A DNA stretch of 9,446 nt from Pseudomonadota bacterium (GTDB taxonomy: Bacteria > Pseudomonadota > Gammaproteobacteria > Steroidobacterales > Steroidobacteraceae). A program made the translations under genes and the position numbers. Under the pieces are notes generated by a model. It saw only the letters and a program-made list of their open reading frames with translations. It made no database searches and was not told where the DNA came from. Positions 6,173 through 9,446 of the stretch are shown piece after piece; positions within the stretch are counted from its first letter, which is position 1, and every line of letters starts with the position of its first letter. The stretch covers positions 1 to 9,446 of the forward strand of contig JAPTUI010000556.1 in the NCBI GenBank assembly GCA_028067895.1, in the 5' to 3' direction.

Positions 6173-8965
6173 GTGGAAAACTACACTGTCAGACACGCTG
6201 TCCGACGCGCGCTCGCCATCGGCGCGATCGTTGCGGTGGGCGCGGGTGCGATGCTCGCGAACGCGAAACCCGCGCCGACGCCGAAGCCGCAGTCGGATTC
6301 CCAGTCGGTGCCGGCACCGGCGGCCAAGAATGAGGCTGCCCAGCTTCAGACCATTGTGGTTACCGGCAGCATGATCCCCAGGCCGGCGTCAGAGACGTCG
6401 ACAGCCATAACGATCATCACGGCTAAGTCGCTGAAGAACATGGGTCTGACGAACGTCGAGCAGGCCGTCGACAACGTCACCTCGAACGTTCCGGGCGTCA
6501 ACGTCGCGCAGTCGGTGGGGCAGTTCACGGGCGGTGGATCTTATGCGGACCTCCGCGGCCTGGGCGCTGGTCGTACGCTGGTCCTGCTCGATGGCCATCG
6601 CCTCGCTAACAACGTGGTTGCCGGCAATGCCGTCGATCTCAATGGCATTCCGTTCTCGGCCATTCAGAGCATCCAGGTGCTGCGCGAAGGCGCATCGGCG
6701 GAGTACGGCTCGAATGCCATCGCTGGCGTGATCAACTTCATCACCCGGAGGGACTACCAGGGTGGTGAAATCAACGTCGACATCGACCACCCGCAGGAAA
6801 CGGGCGGCGGCTCCGGCAACGCGAGCTTCACCTGGGGCCATGGTAGCCTGGTGCGTGACGGCTACAACTTCATGATCACGGGAAGTTACAGCAAGCAACA
6901 GGAGCTGCAGGCGCAATACCGCTCCTTCGCGGCGACCGGCTACAATCCGGCGCGTGGCTTGGCTAACCTCAATGGCTCCACCGGGCCGTGGCCGGGATCA
7001 TATCAAGATGCCAACGGAAATCTCTGGCAGACGGGCTATCCGCAGTGCGCGGGCAATCCGTATCTGACGACCGCGCCGGGTTACTGCGCTTACGAATACT
7101 CCGCGGCAGTCGATTTGATCCCTGCGTCGAGCGAACTGTCCGGCTTGGTGTCCTTCACCAAGGAGCTGCCGGACAATAACACCCTGCGGTTGCAATATTT
7201 TTACACGCGCTCCAAGGTCACCACCTTCGGAGGGCCGATCAGCTACGGCTTTACCATGACGCCTACGGCCGATCCGCTCTATTTTCCGACGGCGGCCAAC
7301 TCGGTTTGCTCCGGCGGGGCGGCGAATTGCACCACGGCTACGCCGGATCTGTCGGGCCCAATTACTGCTTACTGGACTGATCCGAACAACAATCGATATT
7401 CGGATAACATCAATACCGAGCAGCGCGTCCTGTTGACCTTCGCCGGCGACAACGACGGATGGAATTACGCAGCGAATCTGAACTACAGCGTCAACAAGAA
7501 CACAGCTGGGACTACCGCCGATTACCCCAATGAGTCTGTGCTCGCACCGAATGGCGTTCTTAGCCCTCTGATCAATCCGTTTGGACCGCAAAGTGCCGCG
7601 GGCCAGCAGTTGATCAACAGCTCCTATCTCAATGGTGTGTACGCGGACGGCCAGCTGCAGCACTGGAGCATCAGTGGGCACGCCCGCCATCGTCTCGGCG
7701 ATGCGTTCTACAAGGGACACCCGGCAGAGCTGGCAATCGGTGCGGAGGCGCGCGTAGACCGCATCAACTTTGCGTCGACTCCGCTCGCGAATACTCTGTA
7801 TGACGCGCTCTTCTATCCGCCCACTGCGATCTCGGGCACGCGTCAGGCACAGGCGATTTATGCGGAACTGTATGTGCCGATGAGCAGTCACTTGGATGTC
7901 ACGATTTCCGATCGTGAGGACCGATACAGCGACTTTGGTACGACCAACAACGGCAAGCTGGCGATCCGTTACCAGCCGTCGCGCTATGTCACGTTCCGAG
8001 CGGCCGCATCGACGGGCTTCCGGGCGCCCTCGCTCACCGACCTGTATTCCCCGAATACTTTCGGTGCTACTGGCGGTACGATGGGTCAAGGTAACCCAAT
8101 CTGCACCTCCGGGAATTACAACGCCGAGTTCACCCACACGGTGTGCAGTAATCAGGGTATGGGGCTGTATGGCGGTAACCGCAACCTGCAGCCGGAGACC
8201 TCGCAGAACTTTGACTTCGGCGTTATCGTCGAGCCGATTACCAACCTTGGTATCACGTTGGACTACTATCGGATCAACCTCAAGAACGCGATTGGGGGCA
8301 TTCCGAGTGCGGCCATCTACGCCAATCCGACGCAGTTCGCCAGTCAGTACGTTCTGAATAACCTCGGGACGCTGACCCCGGCTAATGGCGCGGCTGTGCA
8401 GTGTCCGTCGTACACGGCGGCGAGCTGCGGCTACATTCTGCAGACCACTCAGAATACGGGCGGTCTCACGACCGACGGCTTCGATCTGAGTGCGCAGTAC
8501 ATGATGAATACGCGCTACGGAACGTTCCGCGCCGATTTGGAAGGAACGCTGATTACGCACTTCCGGGTGCAGGAGTACACGGGCGGGCCGCAAATTGACC
8601 TGCTCGGCTGGTACAACCAGGGCAACCAGCCTGCGATCCGCTGGCAGCACGTTCTGCGGTTCGGTTGGACGAATCCGAACGGACTCTGGAGCGCCGGCAT
8701 CACCAATCGCTTCTTCTCGTCTTATATCGACGAGTTCCCGAATGGGGCCGGAAACCAGCGTATTGTCGGCAGCCAGTCGACTTGGGACGTGTATACGTCG
8801 TACAAGCCGATCAGGCCGCTTACCGTGCTGTTTGGAATTCGGAACGTGTTCAACAAGAATCCTCCGTTCTCCAACCAGACGGGCAACTGGCCTGCCGGCT
8901 ACAACCCGGTCTTCTCCAATCCGTTGCTCCGGGACTTTTACTTGAATCTCACGTACAAGTTCTGA
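6173..8965 (+). CDS. TonB-dependent outer-membrane receptor
   Basis: The 930-residue protein is an outer-membrane beta-barrel that imports a ligand using TonB-ExbBD energy. A GTG start at 6173 is preferred: GGAG lies 10 bases upstream, and the protein then opens with a clean Sec signal peptide (basic RHAVRRALAIGA, hydrophobic core, ANA with cleavage after about residue 31). ATG 6131 in the same frame would add 14 Arg/Pro-rich residues and remains an alternative (944 aa). A TonB-box-like TIVVTGS at 60-66 is followed by the plug domain: NMGLTNVEQAV, DLRGLGAGRTLVLLDGHRLA, IQVLREGASAEYGSNAIAGVINFITRR. The barrel fills the rest, with STGFRAPSLTDLY and NLQPETSQNFDFGV motifs and the terminal LNLTYKF ending in an aromatic residue, as required for outer-membrane insertion. 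Eight cysteines form four close pairs. No anti-sigma/FecR-type signalling extension is evident at the N-terminus. The ligand cannot be inferred. It stands alone with terminators on both sides. Confidence 0.95.
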   Translation: MENYTVRHAVRRALAIGAIVAVGAGAMLANAKPAPTPKPQSDSQSVPAPAAKNEAAQLQTIVVTGSMIPRPASETSTAITIITAKSLKNMGLTNVEQAVDNVTSNVPGVNVAQSVGQFTGGGSYADLRGLGAGRTLVLLDGHRLANNVVAGNAVDLNGIPFSAIQSIQVLREGASAEYGSNAIAGVINFITRRDYQGGEINVDIDHPQETGGGSGNASFTWGHGSLVRDGYNFMITGSYSKQQELQAQYRSFAATGYNPARGLANLNGSTGPWPGSYQDANGNLWQTGYPQCAGNPYLTTAPGYCAYEYSAAVDLIPASSELSGLVSFTKELPDNNTLRLQYFYTRSKVTTFGGPISYGFTMTPTADPLYFPTAANSVCSGGAANCTTATPDLSGPITAYWTDPNNNRYSDNINTEQRVLLTFAGDNDGWNYAANLNYSVNKNTAGTTADYPNESVLAPNGVLSPLINPFGPQSAAGQQLINSSYLNGVYADGQLQHWSISGHARHRLGDAFYKGHPAELAIGAEARVDRINFASTPLANTLYDALFYPPTAISGTRQAQAIYAELYVPMSSHLDVTISDREDRYSDFGTTNNGKLAIRYQPSRYVTFRAAASTGFRAPSLTDLYSPNTFGATGGTMGQGNPICTSGNYNAEFTHTVCSNQGMGLYGGNRNLQPETSQNFDFGVIVEPITNLGITLDYYRINLKNAIGGIPSAAIYANPTQFASQYVLNNLGTLTPANGAAVQCPSYTAASCGYILQTTQNTGGLTTDGFDLSAQYMMNTRYGTFRADLEGTLITHFRVQEYTGGPQIDLLGWYNQGNQPAIRWQHVLRFGWTNPNGLWSAGITNRFFSSYIDEFPNGAGNQRIVGSQSTWDVYTSYKPIRPLTVLFGIRNVFNKNPPFSNQTGNWPAGYNPVFSNPLLRDFYLNLTYKF

Positions 8966-8988
8966 TCCAGAGCTAGTCTGATGCGGCC

Positions 8989-9019
8989 GTCGGCGCCCAC
9001 TGCTGAAGTGGGCGCCGAC
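8989..9019. terminator. 13-bp perfect hairpin downstream of the TonB receptor gene
   Basis: GTCGGCGCCCACT (8989-9001) and its exact reverse complement (9007-9019) enclose a GCTGA loop, 23 bp after the receptor stop. No T-tract follows, so it may protect the transcript 3' end or assist termination rather than act alone. Confidence 0.6.
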
Positions 9020-9049
9020 GTCAACGGCAGACCCCGCGCAGTGTCGGTT

Positions 9050-9068
9050 CCGGGCATCCTTTGCCCGG
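9050..9068. repeat. 7-bp perfect hairpin between two terminator-like structures
   Basis: CCGGGCA (9050-9056) pairs perfectly with TGCCCGG (9062-9068) around a TCCTT loop. There is no U-tract. It is the middle of three consecutive hairpins after the receptor gene. Confidence 0.5.
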
Positions 9069-9087
9069 GTCACGCTGAGGGTTCATT

Positions 9088-9117
9088 AAAAGCCCCGCCT
9101 CGTGCGGGGCTTTTTTT
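9088..9117 (+). terminator. Rho-independent terminator and probable group IIC intron target
   Basis: AAAAGCCCCGC (9088-9098) pairs with GCGGGGCTTTT (9104-9114) around a CTCGT loop, with a run of seven T's (9111-9117). The GC core plus A/T flanks is a textbook intrinsic terminator that also works on the minus strand because of the A-run. It ends the receptor transcript. The intron that begins three bases later identifies it as the structure recognised during intron insertion. Confidence 0.93.
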
Positions 9118-9120
9118 GTG

Positions 9121-9446
9121 GTGCGCCCGGCAGGGCGCACCCACTCTGAGGTGAAAGTCCTCTGCACACCCGGCAAGGGGAAGTGCTAGCTGCACGGCAA
9201 GGGCTGCCTGGGCGACCGGGGGTCTGAAGGAAGCTGGAGGCAAAACGCTGGCGTGACGAACAGGAAGCGGATAGAGGCGGCGCACTGGGGTGAGACGGCC
9301 ATAATCGTCAAAGCCCGGTACTTGCACGGAACGGTGCGACGTAGATCCGACGCGCATAAGCGTGACAGTGGGTGCGCAATACCCGGGGAGATCTGGCGGT
9401 GTGCCGCTGTGCTACGGGGATCGAGAGGTCCTCGGAGGCACCGCCA
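9121..9446 (+). mobile_element. Group II intron, bacterial class C (IIC), 5' portion; continues past the right edge
   Basis: The intron starts with GTGCG at 9121, matching the group II 5' consensus. GTGCGCCC (9121-9128) folds with GGGCGCAC (9133-9140) around GGCA, as in other IIC introns. Conserved domain I blocks follow: GAGGTGAAAGTCCTC (9148-9162), GGCGACCGGGGGTCTGAAGG (9211-9230) with GAAGC just after, and GTGACGAACAGGAAGCGGA (9253-9271). TACCCGGGGAGATCTGG ends near 9395. Group II introns are self-splicing ribozymes that move by retrohoming with a reverse transcriptase encoded in domain IV. That gene and domains V-VI are outside the window. Class C members insert directly behind intrinsic terminators, and here the 5' end is three bases after the T-tract. 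No coding sequence was recognised in this visible part. Group II identity is firm; class C is supported by both sequence and position. Confidence 0.9.

Noticed and set aside
6998..9073. A 691-codon open frame on the minus strand
   Set aside because: It mirrors the TonB receptor gene, has Arg/Val/Ile-rich composition and no known motif, and reads through the terminator hairpin behind the receptor.
9070..9357. A 95-codon minus-strand open frame
   Set aside because: It is antisense to the intron RNA and includes the terminator; the bases are explained by ribozyme structure.
1..9446. CRISPR arrays, tRNA or rRNA genes, insertion sequences
   Set aside because: No regularly spaced direct repeats, no tRNA-like cloverleaf and no transposase or IS-type terminal repeats were seen apart from the group II intron.

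Overview
This is a GC-rich bacterial window holding a leftward glycogen-metabolism cluster, a small secreted-protein gene, a TonB-dependent outer-membrane receptor and the start of a group II intron. The TonB receptor, Sec signal peptides and E. coli-like GlgC point to a Gram-negative proteobacterium. The style of the receptor and the glgP-glgC-GH57 order fit Gammaproteobacteria of the Xanthomonadales/Steroidobacterales kind, but that placement is inference.

Layout. Positions 1-5072 carry three genes on the minus strand, read in the order glgP (alpha-glucan phosphorylase), glgC (ADP-glucose pyrophosphorylase) and a glycoside hydrolase family 57 gene that runs off the left edge. Gaps of 57 and 7 bp suggest one transcript. 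GlgC makes ADP-glucose, the committed donor for glycogen or alpha-glucan synthesis. GlgP releases glucose-1-phosphate from the polymer. The GH57 enzyme probably remodels or hydrolyses alpha-glucan. A divergent 149-bp gap separates these from a rightward DUF192 secreted-protein gene (5222-5737).

Positions 5738-6172 are non-coding but structured. They hold a 12-bp palindrome, a 57-bp near-perfect hairpin, a cluster of TTGCG/CGCAA motifs and an AT-rich stretch. Just before the receptor gene there is a hairpin with seven T's that looks like an intrinsic terminator. The receptor gene (6173-8965, probable GTG start) encodes a 930-residue TonB-dependent receptor whose only eight cysteines fall in four close pairs.

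Three hairpins follow the receptor, the last a textbook intrinsic terminator (9088-9117). Three bases after its T-tract, at 9121, a group II intron begins on the plus strand and continues past the right edge. Its conserved domain I blocks and its position directly behind a terminator match the group IIC (bacterial class C) lineage. The intron is the mobile element of the window. The leader of the receptor gene is the least explained region.
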